From Lachnospiraceae bacterium (GTDB taxonomy: Bacteria > Bacillota > Clostridia > Lachnospirales > Lachnospiraceae): DNA of 52,926 nucleotides. Made by a program: the position numbers and the translations under genes. Each line of letters begins with the position of its first letter. The first letter of the stretch is position 1. The stretch lies in NCBI GenBank assembly GCA_017558205.1, contig JAFYWD010000250.1:1-52926 (forward strand), written 5' to 3'. A model generated the notes under the pieces. It was not told the origin of the DNA, searched no databases, and saw only the letters and a program-made list of their open reading frames with translations. Of the stretch, positions 33,472 through 41,721 are shown in pieces.

Positions 33472-34959
33472 ATGGCGATTTTATATAGCAGTACCAGAGG
33501 CGGAGAGTCAGGAGTAACAGCATCCCAGGCAATTTTAAAGGGCCTGGCTTGCGATGGTGGTTTATTCGTACCGAATGAGATTCCTGTAATTCAGGGGAAC
33601 CTGGCAGACTGGAAGGATTATTCCTATCAGCAGGTGGCCTATGAAATTATGAAATTATATTTTTCTGATTTCACACAGGAAGAATTAATGAATTGTATTA
33701 ATAATGCTTATGATGAGAAGTTTGATACCACAGAAATCGTACCTATGGTAGAGGCTGATGGTGTTTATTATTTGGAATTATTCCATGGTGCTACTATTGC
33801 ATTTAAGGATATGGCCCTGTCAATTCTTCCACATCTTATGACAACCAGTGCAAAAAAGAATAATATCAAAAATGATATTGTAATTTTAACAGCAACCAGT
33901 GGAGATACAGGAAAAGCTGCTTTAGCAGGATTCGCCAAGGTAGAAGGCACTAAAATTATTGTATTCTATCCTAAAAACGGTGTAAGTCCCATTCAGGAAA
34001 AGCAAATGGTTACACAGGAAGGTGATAATACCCATGTAGTGGGAATCCATGGTAATTTCGATGATGCTCAGACAGGGGTTAAAAATATTTTCAATGATAA
34101 GGAGCTGGCTGCTTATCTGGAGGAAAAGGGTTATCAGTTCTCTTCAGCAAACTCCATTAATATTGGACGATTAGTGCCCCAGATTGTATATTATGTTTAT
34201 GCTTATCTGAATCTTATGAAGGAAGAGAGAATTTCCCTGGGGGATAAAATTAATGTAGTAGTACCTACAGGTAATTTTGGAAATATTCTGGCAGCTTATT
34301 ATGCAAAAAATATGGGAGTACCCATTGAACAGCTGATTTGTGCTTCTAATGATAATAAGGTTTTGTATGATTTCTTTGAAACAGGCTGCTACGATAAAAA
34401 CAGGGAGTTTATGCTTACCTCTTCACCTTCTATGGATATTTTAATTTCCAGTAACCTGGAGCGTCTGATTTATCGCATCTGCGGTAATGATCCTGTGAAA
34501 AACAGAGAATTTATGGAAAGTCTTAAAAATACCGGAGTATACTCTATTACAGAGGATATGAAAAAGCAGCTGGAAGAGTACAGCGGCGGCTTTGCTTCTG
34601 AAAAAGAAACTGCGAAGAAAATCAAGGCATTATATGAAAAAACAGGATATGTTATTGATACTCATACAGCAGTTGCAGCAGTTGTCTATGATAAATATTT
34701 GGAGAAAACAGGGGACAAAACACCTACGGTAATCGCTTCTACAGCCAGTCCTTTTAAATTTGGAAGAAGTGTATTAAATGCTATTGACAGCAAATACGAT
34801 TCACTTGATGATATGGAACAGATAGAGGAACTATCAAAGGTAGCTAACGTGGCAATTCCAAATGCCATTGAAGAAATTAAAAATGCGCCAATTCGTCATA
34901 ATTTTGTGTGTGCCAAAGAAGAAATGGTAGAAGAAGTAAAAAGATTTCTTCAAATCTAA
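33472..34959 (+). CDS. thrC: Threonine synthase
   Basis: Makes L-threonine from O-phosphohomoserine with pyridoxal phosphate. It has 495 residues, the long form of the family. The N-terminus ILYSSTRGG is typical. The PLP lysine lies in GATIAFKDMAL (about residue 109), LTATSGDTGKAALAGF binds the phosphate of the cofactor, and VVPTGNFGNILAAYYAK is also typical. No homoserine genes are adjacent. GAGGAGA precedes the ATG. Confidence 0.96.
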   Translation: MAILYSSTRGGESGVTASQAILKGLACDGGLFVPNEIPVIQGNLADWKDYSYQQVAYEIMKLYFSDFTQEELMNCINNAYDEKFDTTEIVPMVEADGVYYLELFHGATIAFKDMALSILPHLMTTSAKKNNIKNDIVILTATSGDTGKAALAGFAKVEGTKIIVFYPKNGVSPIQEKQMVTQEGDNTHVVGIHGNFDDAQTGVKNIFNDKELAAYLEEKGYQFSSANSINIGRLVPQIVYYVYAYLNLMKEERISLGDKINVVVPTGNFGNILAAYYAKNMGVPIEQLICASNDNKVLYDFFETGCYDKNREFMLTSSPSMDILISSNLERLIYRICGNDPVKNREFMESLKNTGVYSITEDMKKQLEEYSGGFASEKETAKKIKALYEKTGYVIDTHTAVAAVVYDKYLEKTGDKTPTVIASTASPFKFGRSVLNAIDSKYDSLDDMEQIEELSKVANVAIPNAIEEIKNAPIRHNFVCAKEEMVEEVKRFLQI

Positions 34960-34979
34960 TTTTGCAGAAGGTGGAAGAA

Positions 34980-35318
34980 ATGAGTTTTATTGATGGATTA
35001 TTTATAGCATGTGGTTTTTATATTGTCTATCAGTCCTTTTCCATGAGAAAGGATGGGATGATACCTGAGGGTGTTATGCTAAGTAAGGGAACCGTTCTTT
35101 CCAGGGAAGCAGATATTGCAGGCTTTATTTTAGCCATGTATTGGAAGGGAATAGTAACAGGATTAGCAGCAGCCGTAAGTGGTGTGTTAGGAATACTCAG
35201 TGTGAATACACCTGCCTTGGAATGGGTGGCTATTGTAGGATATTTCGGTTTTGTAGCTATTGTAGTGTGGTTTATTATCTTTTTAAAAATGGCTCATAAA
35301 AAGTATTTACATATTTGA
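34980..35318 (+). CDS. Small three-helix membrane protein
   Basis: A 112-residue protein that I do not recognise. Hydrophobic segments lie at about 4-21, 60-80 and 85-106. The loop between the first two is polar (RKDGMIPEGVMLSKGTVLSRE), and the C-terminus is basic (KMAHKKYLHI). The start is ATG 34980, 20 bp after thrC, with GAAGGTGG upstream. A longer in-frame reading beginning inside thrC was rejected. It probably shares the thrC transcript. Confidence 0.75.
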   Translation: MSFIDGLFIACGFYIVYQSFSMRKDGMIPEGVMLSKGTVLSREADIAGFILAMYWKGIVTGLAAAVSGVLGILSVNTPALEWVAIVGYFGFVAIVVWFIIFLKMAHKKYLHI

Positions 35319-35375
35319 GAAAAAGCCTTTCACGGCGTAAAACATTAGAGATAAAATAATATAAAGCATTAAAAA

Positions 35376-35421
35376 ACAGGTGGTAGCAATCTTATGATTT
35401 CTACCACCTGTTGGCATTTTT
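35376..35421. terminator. Bidirectional terminator between thrC operon and citrate synthase
   Basis: A perfect 11-bp stem, ACAGGTGGTAG (35376-35386) and CTACCACCTGT (35401-35411). An A run lies on the left and a T run at 35416-35421, serving both convergent transcripts. Confidence 0.88.
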
Positions 35422-35423
35422 TA

Positions 35424-36791
35424 TTATCTTTCGCTCATGGGAACGTAATCTTTTTCCACACAAACACTTTTGTAAGCCGGACGGATAATTTTTCCGTTAT
35501 TGGCTAATTCTTCCATTCGATGGGCAGCCCAGCCGGAAATTCTAGCCATGGCAAAAATGGGGGTGTATAGCTCCATGGGAAGATCCAGCATCCTGTAAAC
35601 AAAGCCGGAATAGAAGTCTACATTAATACTAACACCTTTGTAAATCTGACGTTCCCTGGCAATCACCTCGGGAGCCAGTCGTTGTACCATCTCGTAAAGA
35701 GCAAATTCTTTTTGTAAGCCTTTTTCTACAGATAATTCCTTTACAAACTTTTCAAATACAATAGCTCGAGGATCAGATTTGGAGTAAATAGCATGACCTA
35801 CGCCATAAATTAAGCCGGCCTTATCAAAGGCTTTTTTATTTAGCAAATCTGCAAGATACTGAGCAACCTCTTCTTCACTTTCCCAGTTAGCTACCTTCTT
35901 TTTCATATCTTCAAACATCTGAACTACCTTGATATTGGCACCACCATGTCGGGGACCCTTTAAGGATCCGATAGCAGCGGCAATTACGGAATAAGTATCA
36001 GTCATGGAGGAGGAGACCACATGGGTAGTAAAGGAAGAGTTATTACCGCCACCATGCTCCATATGCAGAATCAGGGCGATATCTAAAATCTTAGCCTCCA
36101 AAGGAGTAAATTTACAATCGGGTCTCAGCAAATGAAGAATATTTTCAGCAGTGGAATATTCCCAGACCGGCTGATGGATATAAAGGCTTCCCCCATCATG
36201 GTAGTAGCGGTAAGCCTGATAACCATAGATAGATAATAAAGGAAAGGTTGAAATCAGCTGAAGACACTGACGAAGAACATTGGGAAGAGAAACGTTATCA
36301 GCTTTATCATCATAAGAGTATAAGGTAAGAACGCTTCTGGCCAGCGTATTCATCATATCACGGCTGGGGGCTTTCATAATAACATCACGTACAAAGCTTG
36401 TAGGAAGAGAGCGATAGAAAGACAGTAATTCTTTAAATTCATCTAATTCCTTATTGTTTGGCAATTTATCGAATAATAGAAGATAAGTAGTTTCTTCAAA
36501 ACCAAAGTTGTCTTTTTCCTGTCTTCTGTTGATTAAATCTTTTACATTATAGCCACGATAAAATAATTCACCATGGGCAGGAACAGTTTCTCCGTCAACC
36601 ACCTTGGTTGCACGTACATCTGATATGTTGGTAAGACCTGTTAACACACCTTTACCATTAACATCTCTCAGACCTCTTTTTACATCAAATTTAGTAAAAA
36701 GTTCAGAATCTATAAGGCCTGCTTTTTCACTGAGTGCAGCCAGCTGAATAATATCGGGGGTAACCTCAGAATAAATACTTGTATCTAACAT
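35424..36791 (-). CDS. gltA: Citrate synthase (GltA/CitZ family)
   Basis: Condenses oxaloacetate with acetyl-CoA. It has 455 residues. Catalytic regions are LHMEHGGGNNSSFTTHVV (His), GSLKGPRHGGAN and YGVGHAIYSKSDPRA (His, then the conserved Asp region). The N-terminal segment of about 60 residues before FYRGYNVKDLI makes it somewhat longer than CitZ. This is the Si-type fold, not the Re-citrate synthase of some clostridia. A methylcitrate synthase role cannot be excluded, but no prp genes are adjacent. It is divergent from the aminopeptidase P gene. Confidence 0.92.
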   Translation of the reverse strand: MLDTSIYSEVTPDIIQLAALSEKAGLIDSELFTKFDVKRGLRDVNGKGVLTGLTNISDVRATKVVDGETVPAHGELFYRGYNVKDLINRRQEKDNFGFEETTYLLLFDKLPNNKELDEFKELLSFYRSLPTSFVRDVIMKAPSRDMMNTLARSVLTLYSYDDKADNVSLPNVLRQCLQLISTFPLLSIYGYQAYRYYHDGGSLYIHQPVWEYSTAENILHLLRPDCKFTPLEAKILDIALILHMEHGGGNNSSFTTHVVSSSMTDTYSVIAAAIGSLKGPRHGGANIKVVQMFEDMKKKVANWESEEEVAQYLADLLNKKAFDKAGLIYGVGHAIYSKSDPRAIVFEKFVKELSVEKGLQKEFALYEMVQRLAPEVIARERQIYKGVSINVDFYSGFVYRMLDLPMELYTPIFAMARISGWAAHRMEELANNGKIIRPAYKSVCVEKDYVPMSER

Positions 36792-36809
36792 AGATAACCA
36801 CCTTTCTGT

Positions 36810-36851
36810 TTTATACTGTAAAGTGATACATTATTGAATAACAGTTTATCA
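36810..36851 (-). promoter_or_regulatory. Citrate synthase promoter with overlapping inverted repeat
   Basis: On the minus strand, TTCAAT (36838-36833) and TATAAA (36815-36810) are 17 bp apart. TGATA and TATCA arms at 36824-36851, with inner TTATT/AATAA, form an inverted repeat over the -35, possibly an operator. Confidence 0.4.
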
Positions 36852-36899
36852 TACAGAAGTGTTCATTGGCAAGAAAAAAGTAACATGGACGTAAAGGTT

Positions 36900-36926
36900 T
36901 TGATTTATAATTAAATATGATATAAT
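36900..36926 (+). promoter_or_regulatory. Promoter of the aminopeptidase P gene
   Basis: An extended -10, TGATATAAT (TG at 36918-36919, TATAAT at 36921-36926), with TTGATT at 36900-36905 as a short-spaced -35. Confidence 0.6.
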
Positions 36927-36961
36927 GGTACAACTAATAGAAATATACGGGGTAATTTGGA

Positions 36962-38761
36962 ATGGAAAATATAAGAATTAAAAGAAGATTAGAACAATTC
37001 AGAAAATTAATGGAAGAGAATAATATAGATTTTTACTATATTACAACAGCAGATTATCATAACTCTGAGTATGCAGATGATTTTTTTAAGGAAAGAGAAT
37101 TTATGAGTGGATTTACCGGTTCTAACGGAAATCTATTAATTGAAAAGGATAGGGCCGGACTTTGGACAGACGGAAGATATTTTATTCAGGCAGAAAATGA
37201 ACTTGAGGGAACAGGAATTACCTTATTTAAGATGGCAGAGCCTTCGGTTCCCACCACTAGGGAATATCTAAAAGAAAATATGAAGGAAGGCCAGACACTG
37301 GCACTGGATGGAAGAACTGTTACCCTCAACTTTGGAAAAGAGCTGGATAAGCTTATTGAGGAGAAAAAAGGAAGTCTGGTTTATGAAATTGATTTGGTAG
37401 ATACCATATGGGAAGAGCGACCCGGGAGAAAATCAGAAACAGTATTTGCCCTGCCGGAGGAAATCTGCGGAAAAACCGTAGAAGAAAAGCTGGAAGAGGT
37501 AAGAAAAAAGATGGAGGAGAAGGAAGCCTCTAATTTGGTGCTTAGTAAGCTGGATGATATTATGTGGCTGTTTAATATCCGGGGAGGGGATGTAGAGTGT
37601 AATCCGGTAGCTCTTTCCTATGCAGTAATTACCAAAGATAACAGCTACCTGTTTTTACAAAAACAGGCAGTAACAGAGGAAATCAGACAGTGGCTGGAAA
37701 AACAGTCGGTAGAATTAAAGGAATATGATGAGATTAATAACTTTCTAAAGGAAAGTAATTTTTCCGGGAAGGTACTGGCAGACGGGGCAAACCTAAGCTT
37801 CACCTTATATAAACTGCTTCAGCAAAGGAATGAGATTATTTTATCTGATAATCCCACAGAAGGATTAAAGGCGGCAAAAAATCCTGTGGAACTGGAACAA
37901 ATGCGTCAGGTATATTTAAAGGATTCCCTGGTTGTATGCCGTTTTATGAAATGGTTAAAGGAAAATATCGGAAAGGAGCCCGTGACAGAGCTGAGTGCAG
38001 CAGAATATATGGATAATCTTAGAAGACAGACAGAGGGATTTTTAGATTTATCCTTCCCCACAATCTGCGGTTACAAGGAAAATGCTGCCATGATGCATTA
38101 TAAAGCGACAGAAGAAAGTCACAAAGAATTATCAGCTGAGGGAATGCTTCTGATTGACTGCGGAGGACAGTATCTGGGAGGTACTACCGATGTAACAAGA
38201 ACCTATGCTTTAGGAGAAGTAACAAAGGAAATGAAGGAGCATTTTACTGCAGTGGTAATGGGAATGCTCCGTCTTCTTAACGGAAAATTCCTTTACGGTT
38301 GTTCCGGAAGAAATCTTGATATTCTGGCAAGAGGCCCCCTGTGGGAAATGGGCATTGATTATAAATGCGGTACCGGTCACGGAATCGGCTATGTTTTGAA
38401 TGTTCATGAGGGACCGCAAAATATCAGATGGAAATATCTGGAGGGAATGAAGGAAGTACCTCTGGAAGAGGGCATGGTGCTTTCTAATGAGCCGGGGGTG
38501 TACATTGCAGGAAGTCATGGAATACGAATTGAGAATATCATGGTTACAAAAAAGGATATTTTAAATACAGACGGGCAATTTATGAGTTTTGAGTGCCTGA
38601 CCTTTGCTCCCATTGACTTAGAGCTGATTTCTACCTCAATGATGGAAAAAAGAGATATTAAAAATCTGAATGAATATCATAAGCAGGTTTATGAGAAAAT
38701 ATCACCCATGATGACAGACGAAGAAAGACAATGGTTAAAGGAAGTATGCAGAGAGATTTAA
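36962..38761 (+). CDS. Aminopeptidase P family protein (Xaa-Pro, M24B, three-domain)
   Basis: Removes N-terminal residues that precede proline. It has 599 residues, the long three-domain form: two creatinase-like N-domains (about 1-300) and a pita-bread metalloprotease domain (about 310-540), plus a C-terminal extension. Metal ligands are visible in LLIDCGGQYLGGTTDVTRTY (two Asp), GTGHGIGYVLNVHEGP (His) and LSNEPGVY (Glu), with the last Glu in GIRIENI. N-terminal GFTGSNGNLLI and LWTDGRYFIQAENEL are also typical. No signal peptide; cytoplasmic. It is transcribed alone. Confidence 0.94.
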   Translation: MENIRIKRRLEQFRKLMEENNIDFYYITTADYHNSEYADDFFKEREFMSGFTGSNGNLLIEKDRAGLWTDGRYFIQAENELEGTGITLFKMAEPSVPTTREYLKENMKEGQTLALDGRTVTLNFGKELDKLIEEKKGSLVYEIDLVDTIWEERPGRKSETVFALPEEICGKTVEEKLEEVRKKMEEKEASNLVLSKLDDIMWLFNIRGGDVECNPVALSYAVITKDNSYLFLQKQAVTEEIRQWLEKQSVELKEYDEINNFLKESNFSGKVLADGANLSFTLYKLLQQRNEIILSDNPTEGLKAAKNPVELEQMRQVYLKDSLVVCRFMKWLKENIGKEPVTELSAAEYMDNLRRQTEGFLDLSFPTICGYKENAAMMHYKATEESHKELSAEGMLLIDCGGQYLGGTTDVTRTYALGEVTKEMKEHFTAVVMGMLRLLNGKFLYGCSGRNLDILARGPLWEMGIDYKCGTGHGIGYVLNVHEGPQNIRWKYLEGMKEVPLEEGMVLSNEPGVYIAGSHGIRIENIMVTKKDILNTDGQFMSFECLTFAPIDLELISTSMMEKRDIKNLNEYHKQVYEKISPMMTDEERQWLKEVCREI

Positions 38762-38821
38762 TATTACAGAAATCTCAAGGATGAACTGCTACAAATGAAT
38801 AAAAAGATAGTGTGAAATCAT

Positions 38822-38850
38822 TTGACTTTTTACCATATTTCTGCCATAAT
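38822..38850 (+). promoter_or_regulatory. Promoter of pckA
   Basis: TTGACT (38822-38827) and CATAAT (38845-38850) at the ideal 17-bp spacing. Transcription would start near 38857. Confidence 0.75.
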
Positions 38851-38858
38851 GCTAGTTG

Positions 38859-38881
38859 TATGTAGTTTAAGAAACTACATA
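38859..38881 (+). promoter_or_regulatory. 5'-terminal leader hairpin of pckA mRNA
   Basis: A perfect 10-bp stem, TATGTAGTTT (38859-38868) and AAACTACATA (38872-38881), with a 3-nt loop. It would sit within the first bases of the transcript. The leader then runs to AAGGAGG just before the start codon. Confidence 0.6.
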
Positions 38882-38924
38882 GAAAAAAATGAAACCATAC
38901 AGTGATTTTTAAGGAGGAAGACGT

Positions 38925-40628
38925 ATGTCAACAAAAGCATATTATCCCATTTCCGAAATCGGTGCAGGTAAAGTTGGATTTTCTAAAACACGTTCCATCA
39001 TTGAAGCAGCTTTTTACGGAAATAATGTAGTAAAGGTTAACACTTTAAAGGAAGCTTATGAATTAGCTAAAAACTCTCCCGGTACAGTAGTAACTGATAT
39101 GCCTATTAAAGATGGAGAAACTTTCGGTCTTGAAAAAGACGCTAAGGTTTTATTATTCAATGATGGTGCTGTTACAGGTCGTTACGCTGGTGCTCGTCGT
39201 ATTAAAGGAGAACCCGGTGTTGATGAAGCAAAACTTGATAAGGTAGTTATGGACGCTGTTTATGAAACACGTTGGAAAACTATGTATCATGCTGAATGTT
39301 TTGTTGGTCTTGATCCTGAATTCATGGTAAAAGCTCACCTCTTACTTCCTGAAGGAGAAGAAAACATTCTTTACAACTGGATGTTAAACTTCCAGTATAT
39401 GTCTGATGAATATGTAAAAATGTACAAAAATTCTGTTCCTGTAGGAAACGGAAGTGAAGCAGATATTTACATCTTTTCTGATCCTCAGTGGGTACCTCAG
39501 GACAGACCTGACGTGGACTTCAGCTGCTTAAGCGATCCTTTAACACTGTGCTACTTCGATACTAACCAGAACTGTGCAGCTATCCTTGGTATGAGATACT
39601 TTGGAGAACATAAAAAAGGAACATTAACTATGGCATGGGCTTTAGCGAACAGAAACGGTTATGCAGCTTGTCATGGTGGACAGAAAGAATATACATTACC
39701 CGATGGTTCTAAATATGTAGCTTCTGTTTATGGTTTATCCGGATCCGGAAAATCTACATTAACACATGCAAAACATGGTGGAAAATATCCTATCACTGTT
39801 TTACATGATGATGCTTTCATTATCAATACAGATACTTGTGCATCTGTAGCTTTAGAGCCTACTTACTTTGATAAGACATCTGATTATCCTACAGGATGTC
39901 CTGATAATGAATACTTATTATCTGCTCAGAACTGTTCTTGTACATTAGACGAAGATGGAAAGATTCAGTTAGTAACAGAAGATATCAGAAACGGTAACGG
40001 ACGTGCTATTAAATCTAAATTATGGTCTCCTAACCGTGTAGATAAGATTGAAGCACCTGTTAATGCTATTTTCTGGATTATGAAAGATCCTACCATTCCA
40101 CCTGTAATTAAGTTAAAAGGTGCAGCATTAGCTTCCGTTATGGGTGCTACTCTTGCAACAAAAACTTCTACTGCAGAGCGTGTAGCTGCAGGAACAGACT
40201 TAAATGCTCTTCGTATCGTTCCTTATGCTAACCCTTTCAGAACTTATCCATTAGTAAATGACTATGAAAAGTTCAAAAAATTAGTAGAAGAAAAGAACGT
40301 AGATTGCTACATCGTTAACACAGGTGACTTTATGGGAACAAAAGTAAAACCTGCTGATACTTTAGGAATTCTTGAAACTATCGTTGAAGGAAAAGCTAAA
40401 TTTGAAAAATGGGGCAATTTCGAAGACGTAGAAATTATCAATGATTGGGATGGAAGAACAGCAGACTTTACTCCTGATTTAAATAACCCTGATTACGTTG
40501 CACAGTTAAAATCTGCTATGCAGAATCGTGTAGATGCAGTTAAGGGCTTTGCTACTAAGAAGGAAGGATATGACAAACTTCCTGATGAAGCTTTAGCAGC
40601 AGTTCAGAAATTAGTAGATTCTCTGTAA
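38925..40628 (+). CDS. pckA: Phosphoenolpyruvate carboxykinase (ATP)
   Basis: Interconverts oxaloacetate plus ATP with phosphoenolpyruvate plus CO2. In anaerobes it often runs towards oxaloacetate. It has 567 residues. The kinase loop is GLSGSGKSTLTHAKHG (P-loop), followed by VLHDDAFIIN (metal-binding Asp) and IFWIMKDPTIPP. The C-terminal part NTGDFMG is also typical. Frequent CGT arginine and other preferred codons suggest high expression, more like the decarboxylase operon than its neighbours. AAGGAGGAAGACGT precedes the ATG. A degenerate hairpin repeat lies just after the stop. Confidence 0.96.
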   Translation: MSTKAYYPISEIGAGKVGFSKTRSIIEAAFYGNNVVKVNTLKEAYELAKNSPGTVVTDMPIKDGETFGLEKDAKVLLFNDGAVTGRYAGARRIKGEPGVDEAKLDKVVMDAVYETRWKTMYHAECFVGLDPEFMVKAHLLLPEGEENILYNWMLNFQYMSDEYVKMYKNSVPVGNGSEADIYIFSDPQWVPQDRPDVDFSCLSDPLTLCYFDTNQNCAAILGMRYFGEHKKGTLTMAWALANRNGYAACHGGQKEYTLPDGSKYVASVYGLSGSGKSTLTHAKHGGKYPITVLHDDAFIINTDTCASVALEPTYFDKTSDYPTGCPDNEYLLSAQNCSCTLDEDGKIQLVTEDIRNGNGRAIKSKLWSPNRVDKIEAPVNAIFWIMKDPTIPPVIKLKGAALASVMGATLATKTSTAERVAAGTDLNALRIVPYANPFRTYPLVNDYEKFKKLVEEKNVDCYIVNTGDFMGTKVKPADTLGILETIVEGKAKFEKWGNFEDVEIINDWDGRTADFTPDLNNPDYVAQLKSAMQNRVDAVKGFATKKEGYDKLPDEALAAVQKLVDSL

Positions 40629-40637
40629 TATTTCAGT

Positions 40638-40676
40638 CATGACCGTTCACATTGCTGATTGGTGATGGGAGAAAGC
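40638..40676. repeat. Dispersed hairpin repeat, copy 3 (degenerate)
   Basis: CATGACCGTTCACATTGCTG, continuing to ATTGGTGATGGGAGAAA, matches the core of copies 1 and 2 but has lost several pairs. The CATTGC loop is identical to copy 1, and the trailing GAGAAA matches copy 2. Confidence 0.6.
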
Positions 40677-40702
40677 TTAAGAAAATAATTAAAAAGCATC
40701 TG

Positions 40703-40736
40703 AAAGGATCATATCTTAGGATATGGTCCTTTTTTT
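40703..40736 (+). terminator. Terminator of pckA
   Basis: AAAGGATCATATC (40703-40715) pairs with GATATGGTCCTTT (40720-40732) around TTAG, followed by TTTT. Confidence 0.92.
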
Positions 40737-40837
40737 ACAGACTTTTACTGCATGCTTTGAAGTAACGAAAGAATAGGAAATTCAGGTACCTTTTAGAGAA
40801 GGAAGGAATATACTATAGAAAAAAGAAGGTTAATTTT

Positions 40838-41374
40838 ATGCCGATTATTAGTATAGCCGATGCTACAATTACCAGGGTTACCACAGATAAAGGGATGTCT
40901 TATATAACCATCAGATACAAAAATGAAGAGGGAAGGGAGCAGACGGTACAATTAGTACTCAATGAAAAGACGATTATTTTGGGAATGAACGGACTTCCGG
41001 TATCAGAAGCAGTATTAACAGAAGGAATGACGATTAGTGCTACCTTTTCTAAAAATATGACAAGAAGTATTCCGCCGCAGTCTGCTGCTTATATTATTGT
41101 AATTACAGCCTGGCCAACTCAGGAAAGTATGACAAAGGGTATTATTTTGAAAACAGATCCTCAAAATCGTTCCTTTCTTTTAAGTGATGAAAATGATTTT
41201 ACTTCTGTAATTCAGTTTAACGTATCGGATGAAACAGTAATTTTAAACCGTTTTGACAGACCCATTGATTTTAATAGTTTAAAGCCCGGATTACGAGTAC
41301 AGGTTAAACACGCTAACTTTGTTACCGCCAGTATCCCTCCGCAGACAGCAGCCTTTGAAATCCGTGTTTTATGA
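40838..41374 (+). CDS. Unknown protein with two tandem beta-rich repeats
   Basis: A 178-residue protein that I cannot assign. It consists of two similar halves of about 88 residues. Each has a run of alternating hydrophobic strands, an NEKTIILGMNGLP or DETVILNRFDRPI segment, and ends with the repeated IPPQSAAYIIVI or IPPQTAAFEIRVL. The pattern suggests duplicated OB-like beta barrels, somewhat like DUF5666/YobA-type domains. There is no signal peptide or membrane helix. AGAAGG lies 8 nt upstream. It stands alone between the pckA terminator and the putative 6S RNA promoter. Confidence 0.75.
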   Translation: MPIISIADATITRVTTDKGMSYITIRYKNEEGREQTVQLVLNEKTIILGMNGLPVSEAVLTEGMTISATFSKNMTRSIPPQSAAYIIVITAWPTQESMTKGIILKTDPQNRSFLLSDENDFTSVIQFNVSDETVILNRFDRPIDFNSLKPGLRVQVKHANFVTASIPPQTAAFEIRVL

Positions 41375-41382
41375 TTTTTCGG

Positions 41383-41411
41383 TTGTATTTTGAATAGGGA
41401 TTTGGTATAAT
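41383..41411 (+). promoter_or_regulatory. Promoter of the putative 6S RNA
   Basis: TTGTAT (41383-41388) and TATAAT (41406-41411) at 17-bp spacing, with no start codon and ribosome binding site following. Expected start is near 41418. Confidence 0.75.
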
Positions 41412-41417
41412 GAACTC

Positions 41418-41695
41418 AGCCTGAAGTGATAGATGTTCTGTTAGTTTTGAACCTACATTTACTTTAAACGGGATTCCTACATCATTCCATGGCTGTCAAG
41501 CCCTCACTTCGTTAGAAGGATTGGAAGGGAAGGCAAAAGTGGTCTTGCGGTCACCCACCTAGCATTGCTAGGAGTCAGAAGGCAGAAGTCTACATTTCGG
41601 GTCATAATTTTCCAGGAATGGTTTGGAAGTTATTACAAAAGATAATACTATAAGATACGAAAGATAAGAAAGCAGTCTGAAAGGACTGCTTTTTC
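41418..41695 (+). ncRNA. ssrS: Structured small RNA, probably 6S RNA
   Basis: A stretch of about 280 bases without a credible ORF, bounded by a good promoter and an intrinsic terminator. CATTCCATGG (41483-41492) pairs with CCAGGAATG (41612-41620). Inside lie small stems GGCT/AGCC (41491-41502), CTTC/GAAG (41507-41518) and CCTAGC/GCTAGG (41558-41572). Sequences such as TTTTGAACCTACATTT and GGGATTCCTAC resemble what I recall of clostridial 6S RNA, which binds the sigma-A polymerase in stationary phase. This is recall, not a computed match. tmRNA, SRP RNA and RNase P motifs are absent. Confidence 0.55.
41669..41695 (+). terminator. Terminator of the putative 6S RNA
   Basis: AAAGCAGTC (41669-41677) pairs with GACTGCTTT (41684-41692) around TGAAAG, followed by T residues. 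Confidence 0.9.
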
Positions 41696-41721
41696 TAATA
41701 CATAAAAGGGAGCAGTTGATT

